Below are positions 1 through 6,957 of a DNA stretch of 64,000 bases, piece by piece (within the stretch, counting starts at the first letter, position 1; every line of letters begins with the position of its first letter). Source of the stretch: Prevotella sp. (GTDB lineage Bacteria > Bacteroidota > Bacteroidia > Bacteroidales > Bacteroidaceae); assembly GCA_016291495.1 (NCBI GenBank), contig JAEEXI010000001.1:124001-188000 (forward strand), given 5' to 3'. The notes under the pieces are model-generated. The model had not been told where the DNA came from and made no database searches. It saw nothing but the letters and a program-made list of their open reading frames with translations. The translations under genes and the position numbers were made by a program.

Positions 1-1366
1 CCACGACATCGGTGCGGCACATCGCTACGTGATGCTCGAAACCGTTCTTACAGATATACTTCATCAGTTGCTGCAGGTTGTCGACCTTCGTCACGGCAAT
101 ACAACCGTCCATGCCGTATGGGTCGTTGGTAATCTCGCCCTTGCCGAGATAAGCCTTGATGATGCCCTTCGGGTCGTCGGTAGAGATACGGAAGAAGGTG
201 AACGGACCCTCACTGACCTTGGCATAGACAGCACCGAAGGTGTTGATCTTACCTAAGGTTCTGCCTAACACGCCTAACGGTCCTAACTTCAGGTCGCCAT
301 TACCCACAAACGACTTCGGGAAGTTACCACAGTGGGTACAGACACATTTGTTACGGTCCTCGGCGAAGTTGTTGTTCCAGTCGAGCAGTGCAGGAGCCTG
401 ACCGCTGGCAAGTGACAGCGCATACATGGAGACGGCACCGGCGAGGTCAGTCTCACAGGCAGCAGGAATGAGCTTGTCGGAGAGCATCGACATAGTGACG
501 CAGGGTGCGCAACCATAGTTCTGCTCCAAGCTGTCCCAGCACTGGATGGCAACAGCCTGTACGTCGTTCGCCTCTATCCAGTTCTCGACAGCCACACTGA
601 ACTTAGCCTGCAATCCCAGCTTCTCCTTATAAGAATCGGGCACCTTGGCGTAGTTGCAGGTGCGGTTACACATCTCAATGAATTTCGGATCGTCGTCCTT
701 AATCTTCTGGGCTGCATAGAGAATCTCTGAGAGGTCAGCAGGAACAACGGTGATGCCAGAGCGCTGCAACAGCTTCTCGCTGGCACGACAGGTATTGAAG
801 CCCAAGGGACGTGTACCTATCTGTCCGAGACGACAGTGACGCAGTCCGTTGACGACGCGGCAGATGGCTGCAAACTTATCAATATCCTTTGCCAGGAGCT
901 CACTATATATAGAATAGGTGTGCAGGGTAGTGTCCGTAAAGGGGATGCCATACTGGTAAAGGTTGTTGCATACACTGATCTTGCCACAGAAAGCATCACG
1001 GCGACTGTCAAGGTCCACCTTGTCATTCTCGTCGTCACAGGCCTGTACCATCACAGGTACGTTCAGGTCGGCATCGCTGATGGCATTGATGATACCAATC
1101 TCAAAGCCGAAGTTAGGCAGTGAGACAATGATACCGTCAATCTCGTCACGGTGCTCACGGAACTGTTTCGATACCTTCAGTCCGTCCTCACGGGTCTCGA
1201 TACTGCTGCTGCCGGTAGGTGTGGCATCCTCAGGCAGGATGATATACTCGTAGCCGCCGTCCTCAAGTGTCTTGAGCAACTGCTTGCGCACGTCCTTGGC
1301 TAACTCTGAATTGAAATAGGCGCGTGTTCCGATAATCACGCCAAAGCAAGTTTTTCCGTTTTTCAT
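1..1366 (-). CDS. apsI: L-fucose isomerase-like sugar isomerase, probable D-apiose isomerase (3' end outside window)
   Basis: The ORF track missed this gene because its stop lies left of the window; reading the minus strand from the ATG at 1366 gives an open frame of 455 codons to the edge. It begins MKNGKTCFGVIIGTR and contains blocks typical of the L-fucose/L-arabinose isomerase superfamily (COG2407-like), including a C-CTHCGNFPKSF stretch near the end. There is no signal peptide, so it is cytoplasmic. It is the last visible gene of a run PL1-aptA-aptB-aplK-apsI, 18 bp after the kinase stop. In D-apiose catabolism an isomerase of this superfamily converts D-apiose to D-apulose, which the neighbouring FGGY kinase and two-subunit transketolase would then use. 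The family call is firm. The apiose assignment is inferred from the four-gene combination and the RG-II surroundings; an isomerase for fucose, arabinose or another pentose is the alternative. Confidence 0.75.
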   Translation of the reverse strand, partial: MKNGKTCFGVIIGTRAYFNSELAKDVRKQLLKTLEDGGYEYIILPEDATPTGSSSIETREDGLKVSKQFREHRDEIDGIIVSLPNFGFEIGIINAISDADLNVPVMVQACDDENDKVDLDSRRDAFCGKISVCNNLYQYGIPFTDTTLHTYSIYSELLAKDIDKFAAICRVVNGLRHCRLGQIGTRPLGFNTCRASEKLLQRSGITVVPADLSEILYAAQKIKDDDPKFIEMCNRTCNYAKVPDSYKEKLGLQAKFSVAVENWIEANDVQAVAIQCWDSLEQNYGCAPCVTMSMLSDKLIPAACETDLAGAVSMYALSLASGQAPALLDWNNNFAEDRNKCVCTHCGNFPKSFVGNGDLKLGPLGVLGRTLGKINTFGAVYAKVSEGPFTFFRISTDDPKGIIKAYLGKGEITNDPYGMDGCIAVTKVDNLQQLMKYICKNGFEHHVAMCRTDVV

Positions 1367-1384
1367 ATTGATATGTTTTAGTTT

Positions 1385-2890
1385 TTATTTTATTAGTTGG
1401 TTGACTGCATTGCGCCAGCCCTGGTATAATTGACAATTGACAATTGACAATTGAGAATTGGGCTGATATACCTCCGTCACCTTGCGGAAGCCCTTGACTT
1501 CCTCAAAACTCTTCCACAGTCCACGGGCGAAGCCGTTCATGATGACAGCACCGAAGGCAGAGGCATCGTCGACCTCCGTGCAAACCACCGGCGTGTCGAG
1601 CATGTCGGCCTGGAACTGCATGAGGAAACGGTTCTTCGTAGGACCGCCATCAGCGGCAATCTCTTTTAGAGGTGAGTGGTGAGAGGTGAGTGGTGAGAGA
1701 CCTGCGACCATCACGTCAATCAAGTCCTTGATTTGGAAGGCAATGCTTTCCAAGGCAGCACGCAGGAAATGAGCCTTCGTGGTGGCGAAGGTCAGTCCGA
1801 AGACGGCCCCCTTCACATTACTCTGCCACCAGGGAGCACCCAATCCAGAGAAGGCAGGCACGATATACACCCCGCCATTGTCCTCGACAGAGGTTGCCAA
1901 GGCTTCCATCTCAGCAGGATGCCCTACCAGCTGCAACTGGTCGGCAATCCATTTCAGGGTAGCCCCCGTACTGTAGATATTACCCTCAAACCCATAATAG
2001 GTCTTGCCGAAGGCAGAGAAGCCCACACTGGTCACCAGTCCCTCAGGGGCAACCTTCGGCTCCTCGCCGATATTCACCATCACGCTCGACCCTGTACCGT
2101 AGGTTACCTTACCAGACCCGGGCTCGAAGCACATCTGTCCGACAAGGGCCCCATGACTGTCGCCTAGTACACCGGCAATCTGGATGGGGGTAGGGAAGAG
2201 TCCCTCACAGGTCGTCTCGCCATAGATGGCATCGCAGGGGCGTACCTCCGGCATCATCGAACGGGGAATGCCGAACAGTGCCAGCAGGTCGTCGTCCCAC
2301 TGCATGGTATGTATATTAAATAACATGGTACGCGAGGCATTGGTATAGTCCGTCGCATGTACCTTGCCGCCAGTCAATTTCCAGATGAGCCACGTCTCGA
2401 TGGTACCCATCAGCAGTTCACCACGATCGGCAGCCTCACGCGCCCCTTCGATATGATCCAGCAGCCACTTCACACCTGACGCCGAGAAGTTAGGGTCAAT
2501 CAACAGTCCACTCTTATCAAACACCAGTTTGGCATAGCCCTGTGAGCGTAGCTCCCGGCAAATCTCCGCCCCACGGGTGTCCTGCCATACCACCGCATTG
2601 GCAATGGGCTTGCCCGTTGCCTTGTTCCATACCACTGCCGTCTCGCGCTGGTTGGTAAGACAGAGGGAGTATTCTCTCACCTCTAACCTCTCACCACTCA
2701 CCTCTAACAACTGTCGGATGACCTCTATCATATTCTGATAGATTTCCTCTGCGTCATGCTCCACCCAGCCAGTCTGGGGATAGTACTGCTTGTGGTCCAC
2801 ATTGGTACGAGCCAATACCTTGCATTGCTCATCAAAGAGTAATGCCTTTGTCGACGAGGTGCTTTGGTCTATTGCAATGATTCTGTTCAT
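1385..2890 (-). CDS. aplK: FGGY-family carbohydrate kinase, probable D-apulose kinase
   Basis: A cytoplasmic FGGY kinase of about 501 aa, the normal family length. The N-terminal ATP/sugar fold opens with AIDQSTSSTKALLFDE; ITNQRE- and YGTGS-type blocks and the C-terminal AADGGPTKNRFLMQ nucleotide-site segment are present. The track starts at 2917 (MKSEEFATA...), but those nine codons are encoded by a repeat, and the conserved N-terminus starts at the ATG at 2890, which I prefer. It lies 30 bp downstream of aptB and 18 bp upstream of apsI. With an isomerase and split transketolase beside it, the likely substrate is D-apulose, giving apulose 4-phosphate. Xylulose or glycerol kinase activity cannot be excluded from sequence. 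Oddity: three period-7 repeat arrays lie in frame inside the gene (1428-1462, 1669-1700, 2674-2708) and a fourth covers its start, without breaking the frame. Confidence 0.8.
   Translation of the reverse strand: MNRIIAIDQSTSSTKALLFDEQCKVLARTNVDHKQYYPQTGWVEHDAEEIYQNMIEVIRQLLEVSGERLEVREYSLCLTNQRETAVVWNKATGKPIANAVVWQDTRGAEICRELRSQGYAKLVFDKSGLLIDPNFSASGVKWLLDHIEGAREAADRGELLMGTIETWLIWKLTGGKVHATDYTNASRTMLFNIHTMQWDDDLLALFGIPRSMMPEVRPCDAIYGETTCEGLFPTPIQIAGVLGDSHGALVGQMCFEPGSGKVTYGTGSSVMVNIGEEPKVAPEGLVTSVGFSAFGKTYYGFEGNIYSTGATLKWIADQLQLVGHPAEMEALATSVEDNGGVYIVPAFSGLGAPWWQSNVKGAVFGLTFATTKAHFLRAALESIAFQIKDLIDVMVAGLSPLTSHHSPLKEIAADGGPTKNRFLMQFQADMLDTPVVCTEVDDASAFGAVIMNGFARGLWKSFEEVKGFRKVTEVYQPNSQLSIVNCQLYQGWRNAVNQLIK
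1428..1462. repeat. In-frame period-7 array (aattgac) near the aplK 3' end
   Basis: aattgac x3, aattgag, aattggg. Read on the minus strand as PNSQLSIVNCQLYQG, close to the C-terminus of the kinase. Confidence 0.92.
1669..1700. repeat. In-frame period-7 array (gaggtga/gtggtga) in aplK
   Basis: Alternating heptamers gaggtga and gtggtga, two of each, then gaga. They encode LSPLTSHHSPL between the helix LIDVMVAG and KEIAADGG. Confidence 0.92.
2674..2708. repeat. In-frame period-7 array (ctctcac/ctctaac) in aplK
   Basis: ctctcac, ctctaac, ctctcac, cactcac, ctctaac encode LLEVSGERLEVREYS just before the conserved LTNQRE of the kinase. Confidence 0.92.
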
Positions 2891-2891
2891 A

Positions 2892-2927
2892 GCGGTAGCA
2901 AATTCTTCACTTTTCACTATTCACTTT
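2892..2927. repeat. Dispersed heptamer element with gcggtagcaaatt end at the aptB-aplK junction
   Basis: gcggtagcaaatt followed by cttcact, tttcact, attcact, tt. It covers the aptB stop, the gap and the false N-terminal extension of aplK. Copies share the gcggtagcaaatt end at 16900-16913 (inverted) and 24884-24896. Confidence 0.85.
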
Positions 2928-3877
2928 TCCTTTACAAAGTCGGTCACTGACTTTGTAATGCCTTCGGCATCAAGACCGTAGTGGTGGAAGATTTCTGCGT
3001 TCGTGCCATGAACGGCATTCTCGTCAGGAATACCGAGAATACGTACTGGTACGGGGTTCTCGCTGATGGTCTCGCAGACCATAGCACCCAAACCACCAAA
3101 CTGCGAGTGCTCCTCGACGGTCACGATACGACCAGTCTCCTTGGCAGCCTTACGGATAGCCTCCTCGTCGAAGGGCTTGATCCATGAACAGTCGAGCACA
3201 CGGGCACTGATGCCCTGTTCTTTCAGCTTCAGACCTGCCTGCCAGGCATGGTAGACGGTCTCACCCGTAGCTACGATGGTGACGTCCTTACCGTCGAGAA
3301 TCTGAATGGCCTTACCCACCTCGAAGTGGAAGTCGTCGTTCTCATAGACGTCAGGCACGGCAGCACGTCCCACACGGACGTAACAGGGTTTGGGGCATTG
3401 ATCATTGACCATTGACCATTGATCAACAGCCAAGTACTTTACCAGCTTCTTGGTGACGCGCCAGTCGGAGGGCAGACAGACCGTCATACCGGGGAAGGTA
3501 CGCAGTACGGCGATGTCGTGCAGCGAGTGGTGGGTAGCCCCCAGTGCTCCATACGCCACACCACCAGAAACACCCAGGATGGTGACGGGGTTCTCTGAAT
3601 AAGCCAGGTCTACCTTCACCTGTTCCAGGCTTCGTGCCACATAGAAGCAGGCAGGACCGCAGCAGAACACTTTCTTTCCGCTATGTGCCAGTCCTGCGGA
3701 GATTCCTACGGCATCCTGCTCGGCGATGCCGCACTCCACAAACTGCTCAGGCAGTGCGTTGGCATAGTCGCCTAGCGTCACTGAGCCGCGGGCGTCAGTG
3801 GTTACGGCAATAATATCTTTATCTTCACGTGCCAGTTCCAGCAACGTGTCAGTAAACTGTTTTCTACATGCAATCAT
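2921..3877 (-). CDS. aptB: Transketolase C-terminal subunit, probable apulose-4-phosphate transketolase subunit B
   Basis: About 318 aa, carrying only the pyrimidine-binding (PYR) and C-terminal transketolase domains. It pairs with the N-terminal half encoded just upstream. The track start at 3985 adds a non-homologous, arginine-rich leader read from inside aptA; the true start is the ATG at 3877 (MIACRKQFTDTLLEL), 23 bp after the aptA stop. Recognisable blocks include the acidic ECGIAEQDAVGISAGLA segment that activates ThDP in the dimer interface, and the C-terminal VTVEEHSQFGGLG. In apiose breakdown this enzyme transfers a two-carbon unit from apulose 4-phosphate to glyceraldehyde 3-phosphate, giving xylulose 5-phosphate and dihydroxyacetone. 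An in-frame cattga(c/t) heptamer array at 3396-3423 encodes part of the surface segment after LAVD. Its last codons and stop lie in the repeat shared with the aplK start. Confidence 0.82.
   Translation of the reverse strand: MIACRKQFTDTLLELAREDKDIIAVTTDARGSVTLGDYANALPEQFVECGIAEQDAVGISAGLAHSGKKVFCCGPACFYVARSLEQVKVDLAYSENPVTILGVSGGVAYGALGATHHSLHDIAVLRTFPGMTVCLPSDWRVTKKLVKYLAVDQWSMVNDQCPKPCYVRVGRAAVPDVYENDDFHFEVGKAIQILDGKDVTIVATGETVYHAWQAGLKLKEQGISARVLDCSWIKPFDEEAIRKAAKETGRIVTVEEHSQFGGLGAMVCETISENPVPVRILGIPDENAVHGTNAEIFHHYGLDAEGITKSVTDFVKEK
3396..3423. repeat. In-frame period-7 array (cattgac) in aptB
   Basis: cattgat, cattgac, cattgac, cattgat encode DQWSMVNDQC on the minus strand, in the loop between KYLAV and CYVRVG. 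Confidence 0.9.
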
Positions 3878-3900
3878 AATCTTGATAGGGGTTAATAGGG

Positions 3901-4734
3901 TTAATGGGAAAGATGGGCAATCCTCTCTTCGATCTCCTTGACGGCATCGAGGCACTGCTGTTCGTTCAGCACACCATGGTGCCACTTGGCAATGCCTTCC
4001 ATGAACGAGACGCCCTTGCCCTTCGTGGTGTTCGACACCAGCAGATGCGGTTTTTTGTTCTCGTAGTCAATGGCGTCGAAGGTCTTGATGATGTCCTCCA
4101 TCGAATCGCCGTTCATCTCTATCACGTCCCAGCCGAAGGCGCTCCAGCGTTCCTTGATAGAGTCGATGGGCATCACGTCCTCCGTGTCACCGCTAATCTG
4201 CAGGTGGTTACGGTCCAGGATAGCGACGAGGTTGTCGAGTTGATACTTGTTGCCAGCCATGGCAGCCTCGTAGATAGAGCCTTCGCCCTGCTCACCGTCT
4301 CCCATCAGCACGTAAGTCTTCCATGCCTTCTTGTCCATCTTGGCTGCGATAGCCATACCGACTCCGATGCTGAGGCCGTGGCCTAAGGCTCCACTGTTGA
4401 CCTCAATACCCGGTACCTCGATAGTGGGGTGACCGCTGAGGATGGATCCATACTGACCCAGGGTGTCGAGTACTTCCGGTTTCAGGAATCCTTTTGCCTC
4501 GAGGGTCACATAGAGGGCCTCTACGCAATGTCCCTTGCTCAATACGAAACGGTCACGACCGGGAGCCTTTGGCTCCTGAGGGTCGAGGCCTTGCATGACG
4601 TGGAAATAGAGTGCCGTCATCACGTTCAGGCACGACAGGTCGCCACCAATGTGGCCTGCCTTGGCCCGATAGACGACCTCTACGAGTCGTTTACGGTTTT
4701 TCTCCGCGAGTATTGTCAGTTCTTTGGTATTCAT
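3901..4734 (-). CDS. aptA: Transketolase N-terminal subunit, probable apulose-4-phosphate transketolase subunit A
   Basis: A 277-aa protein equal to the ThDP diphosphate-binding (PP) domain of transketolase. It shows the SKGHC...LY segment, a GALGHGLSIGVGMA block and the ThDP/Mg motif GDGEQGEG (residues 145-152) with the matching DRN about 25 residues on. Split transketolases of this kind (COG3959/COG3958) work as A2B2 complexes with the partner encoded next door. The start codon overlaps the pectate lyase stop by four bases (ATGA on the minus strand), so the intracellular pathway is translationally coupled to an exported pectate lyase. That link points to a plant cell-wall pentose as substrate. 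The gene is complete and has no internal repeats. A generic transketolase half is the fallback call. Confidence 0.85.
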   Translation of the reverse strand: MNTKELTILAEKNRKRLVEVVYRAKAGHIGGDLSCLNVMTALYFHVMQGLDPQEPKAPGRDRFVLSKGHCVEALYVTLEAKGFLKPEVLDTLGQYGSILSGHPTIEVPGIEVNSGALGHGLSIGVGMAIAAKMDKKAWKTYVLMGDGEQGEGSIYEAAMAGNKYQLDNLVAILDRNHLQISGDTEDVMPIDSIKERWSAFGWDVIEMNGDSMEDIIKTFDAIDYENKKPHLLVSNTTKGKGVSFMEGIAKWHHGVLNEQQCLDAVKEIEERIAHLSH

Positions 4735-6467
4735 AGTGCTTTTACAAGTGTGTCGTGGTTATTCTTCATGTCCGTCCAATCCACTTTTTGGTCCGTAGGA
4801 ATGGCGTTAATATACTTCTCTATATTCGTGTAACCGTCTCCGTTACAGTCTTTTATGGCATCGCTTGCGTCATTGGGATTCAGACCGTTCTTCTTCTCCC
4901 ACTCGTCGGGCATACCGTCGCCGTCGCTGTCTTTCCAGGGCTTCCATTTCCTGTACTCAGGATAGCCGCCCATCTGTCGTGGGTCGGTAATGACACCCTG
5001 CTTGTAAGAGTCCTGTGGCAGACGGCGGTACTTAAAGGTGCCCTGCTCGTTCTTCGACTTGTCGTGTAGTCCCCACATGTCGCCATAGGGATTGTCCTTC
5101 ACCTTCTTCTCATAGTCTTTCACATAGTAGGCGACGCCCGTCCTTACCTCCTCGCAGATGCGCTGGTCGACGATGTCGCGGCAGGGAATGGTGGCACCGG
5201 CATTCGACAGCACCCAGTCGAAAGCCTCCTGGGCACTCATGATTGAGATATGCGGCATGACGAACGGCTCGTTGGAGCGCATCAGCGCCTTCTCCGTGGC
5301 GTCCATCTCACCGTCCTTGTCGGCAGTTTGGATACCGCCGTTCCAGTTGTCCTTCGTAATCTCGGGATAGCCCTCCATGATATTGCCCTCGGCATAGACG
5401 CGACCGAACTGCTTGAAGGGGAAGAGTCCCTGTGAGCGGCTCTCGCTCTTGACGATGCGGTGGCCTACGGGTGTGTCTTTCGGCGTCAGGGGACCTGGCT
5501 TGTAGTAGTTGTTGATGAAGTTCGACATGGTCGTGAACTCACCACCGTCAGCCGTGCGGTGTACCCAGTTATAGACGATGTTGTTGATGTAGTTGAACAC
5601 GCCGCCCCAGCCGATGCTCGGGTTACGTCCGGTGTTGTCGGCCCAGAGGTTACGCATGAACGTGGTGTTCTCACCGCCGATGGTCGAACCGAAGGCGTGG
5701 TTCCACGTGTCGAGCGCCTTGGCGGAGATGGTGTTCTGGATGGTCACGTTGACGGTCGGCTCCTTACGGTTGGGCTTGCCGTCGTGCATATCGAACATAT
5801 GACGGTAGAACGAGATATTCTCGTCCAGTCCCCACTCACAAGAGCAGTGGTCGATCATGATGTTGCCCACGGGGTTGCCGCCGAAGGAGTCCTCACGGTT
5901 CATCACATTGGTCTCGCCGCGGCGGAAGCGCATGTGGCGCACGATGACATCGTGGGTATCGACCTGGAACGACTCACCGGCAATGATCACGCCGTCACCA
6001 GGAGCCGTCTGACCGGCTATGGTGATATAGGGAGCACGCACATAGATAGGTGACTTCAGACGGATGATACCGCTGACGTTGAACACCACGATGCGGGCGC
6101 CACCCTGTTCGCATGCCCAGCGGAACGAGCCGGGACCGTCGTCGTTCAGGTTGGTCACGGTCAGCACCTTGCCGCCACGACCACCAAAGGTGAACATACC
6201 GCCCCCTTCAGCGCCGGGGAATGCGGGAATCTTGGCCTGACGCAGGTCGTAGGGACGGGCTGCCCAGGGTACGTAGGGGCGTCCTGCCTTAGCTTCTTCA
6301 ATCACGATGGGGAAGGCCACTGCCCATGCAGAGTCGCTATGTACCTTCCACTGTGCTTTCTGTTCCCCGATCATCTGCTTGGCCTCACTGGTCAGATCGG
6401 GATACTGTGCAAATGCCGTCGTTGCCACACTCAGCAACGACACAACAATAACGATTAGTTTTTTCAT
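4731..6467 (-). CDS. Secreted pectate lyase (PL1-type) with C-terminal calcium-binding repeat region
   Basis: 578 aa with a clear Sec signal peptide (MKKLIVIVVSLLSVATTAFA|Q). Residues about 75-430 form a right-handed parallel beta helix of the pectate lyase C type. This part has IPAFPGAEGGG near its start, ITIAGQTAPGDGV, HDVIVRHMRFRRGE and NIMIDHCSCEWGLDEN, which are characteristic of Bacteroidetes PL1 enzymes that cleave homogalacturonan by beta-elimination. The C-terminal 70 residues contain DSDGDGMPDEWE and NPND...DCNGDGYTNIE, calcium-binding loops of the thrombospondin-3/dockerin kind often found on these lyases. It is the first gene of the minus-strand operon that continues into aptA, aptB, aplK and apsI. 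RG-II is embedded in homogalacturonan, so the lyase could free RG-II; apiogalacturonan is another apiose-bearing substrate. The start is supported by the signal peptide; a 14-bp palindrome sits 10 bp upstream. Confidence 0.88.
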   Translation of the reverse strand: MKKLIVIVVSLLSVATTAFAQYPDLTSEAKQMIGEQKAQWKVHSDSAWAVAFPIVIEEAKAGRPYVPWAARPYDLRQAKIPAFPGAEGGGMFTFGGRGGKVLTVTNLNDDGPGSFRWACEQGGARIVVFNVSGIIRLKSPIYVRAPYITIAGQTAPGDGVIIAGESFQVDTHDVIVRHMRFRRGETNVMNREDSFGGNPVGNIMIDHCSCEWGLDENISFYRHMFDMHDGKPNRKEPTVNVTIQNTISAKALDTWNHAFGSTIGGENTTFMRNLWADNTGRNPSIGWGGVFNYINNIVYNWVHRTADGGEFTTMSNFINNYYKPGPLTPKDTPVGHRIVKSESRSQGLFPFKQFGRVYAEGNIMEGYPEITKDNWNGGIQTADKDGEMDATEKALMRSNEPFVMPHISIMSAQEAFDWVLSNAGATIPCRDIVDQRICEEVRTGVAYYVKDYEKKVKDNPYGDMWGLHDKSKNEQGTFKYRRLPQDSYKQGVITDPRQMGGYPEYRKWKPWKDSDGDGMPDEWEKKNGLNPNDASDAIKDCNGDGYTNIEKYINAIPTDQKVDWTDMKNNHDTLVKAL

Positions 6468-6476
6468 AATTAGTTT

Positions 6477-6490
6477 TTAAACGCGTTTAA
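6477..6490. promoter_or_regulatory. 14-bp perfect palindrome in front of the pectate lyase/apiose operon
   Basis: TTAAACGCGTTTAA is a perfect inverted repeat, nine bases upstream of the pectate lyase ATG and followed by an AT-rich tract (TATATATATTAATAT). Its CG-centred, A/T-flanked form resembles LacI/GalR-family operators. No regulator gene is present in the window, so operator function is an inference. Confidence 0.4.
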
Positions 6491-6550
6491 TATATATATT
6501 AATATGACACACTGCCCCCTATAATGTACTCATATTCCTCCCCAATTTTT

Positions 6551-6638
6551 CTCATAGCTTGCTCATAGCTTACTCATACCTTACTCATACCTTGCTCATA
6601 GGTTGCTCATAGGCATCTCATAGGCATCTCATAGGATA
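6551..6638. repeat. Tandem array of eight 11-bp units (ctcatagcttg type)
   Basis: Eight consecutive 11-bp units all begin ctcata and vary only in the last five bases: gcttg, gctta, cctta, ccttg, ggttg, ggcat, ggcat, ggata. A degenerate ninth unit follows. The array lies in the 490-bp divergent region between the pectate lyase and the DUF4957/DUF5123 protein. The period is close to one helical turn. Function unknown. Confidence 0.9.
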
Positions 6639-6677
6639 CTCTATCCGAAGTCATAGATTTTTCATACTTCTAGGGCA

Positions 6678-6721
6678 TGACAAATCCCTGACAAGCCCCT
6701 GACAAATCACTGAGGATTCCC
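6678..6721. repeat. Second 11-bp tandem array, four units (tgacaaatccc type)
   Basis: Four successive 11-bp units: tgacaaatccc, tgacaagcccc, tgacaaatcac and the more degenerate tgaggattccc. The sequence differs from the ctcata array 40 bp to its left, but the period is the same. No ORF covers it. Confidence 0.8.
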
Positions 6722-6755
6722 TCTTACCTCTTACCTCTCTCCATTCACCTCTAAA
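6721..6755. repeat. Intergenic period-7 array (ctcttac)
   Basis: Five heptamers (ctcttac, ctcttac, ctctctc, cattcac, ctctaaa) adjoin the second 11-bp array. The unit is the same ctctnac word found in frame inside several enzymes of this window. The remainder of the 6468-6957 gap shows no ORF; it holds only the features listed here and the leader of the next gene. Confidence 0.7.
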
Positions 6756-6851
6756 GACTGAGCGAGTCTTACTTTTCGAAAGTCGAGTATTTTATAGAAA
6801 AATATTCCGTTAAATAATGCAAACGGGTGGGGCGGTTCCATAAAATTTGTT

Positions 6852-6859
6852 TACCTTTG
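6852..6859 (+). promoter_or_regulatory. Candidate -7 element (TACCTTTG) of the DUF4957/DUF5123 gene
   Basis: TACCTTTG fits the Bacteroidetes -7 consensus TAnnTTTG about 100 bp upstream of the ATG at 6958. No TTTG was found at the expected -33 distance, so this is weaker than the promoter at 10661. It implies a long leader containing a cctc-tttgtcg-gagg hairpin and the palindrome ggcaattgcc. Confidence 0.45.
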
Positions 6860-6957
6860 CAAAGATTTATGGTCGCCTCTTTGTCGGAGGTGGGCAATTG
6901 CCGTAACTGGACTGTGATTTAAATAACATTATACTATTAACTAAAACAAAAAAGCGT

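Noticed and set aside
2891-2917. N-terminal extension MKSEEFATA of the FGGY kinase in the ORF track
   Set aside because: Encoded by a dispersed repeat, while the FGGY fold starts at the next ATG (2890).
3878-3985. 36-codon N-terminal extension of aptB
   Set aside because: Lies inside aptA in another frame and has no transketolase similarity; the conserved start is at 3877.
6551-6721. CRISPR-like appearance of the 11-bp repeats
   Set aside because: Units are contiguous without spacers and far too short for CRISPR repeats; no cas genes nearby.
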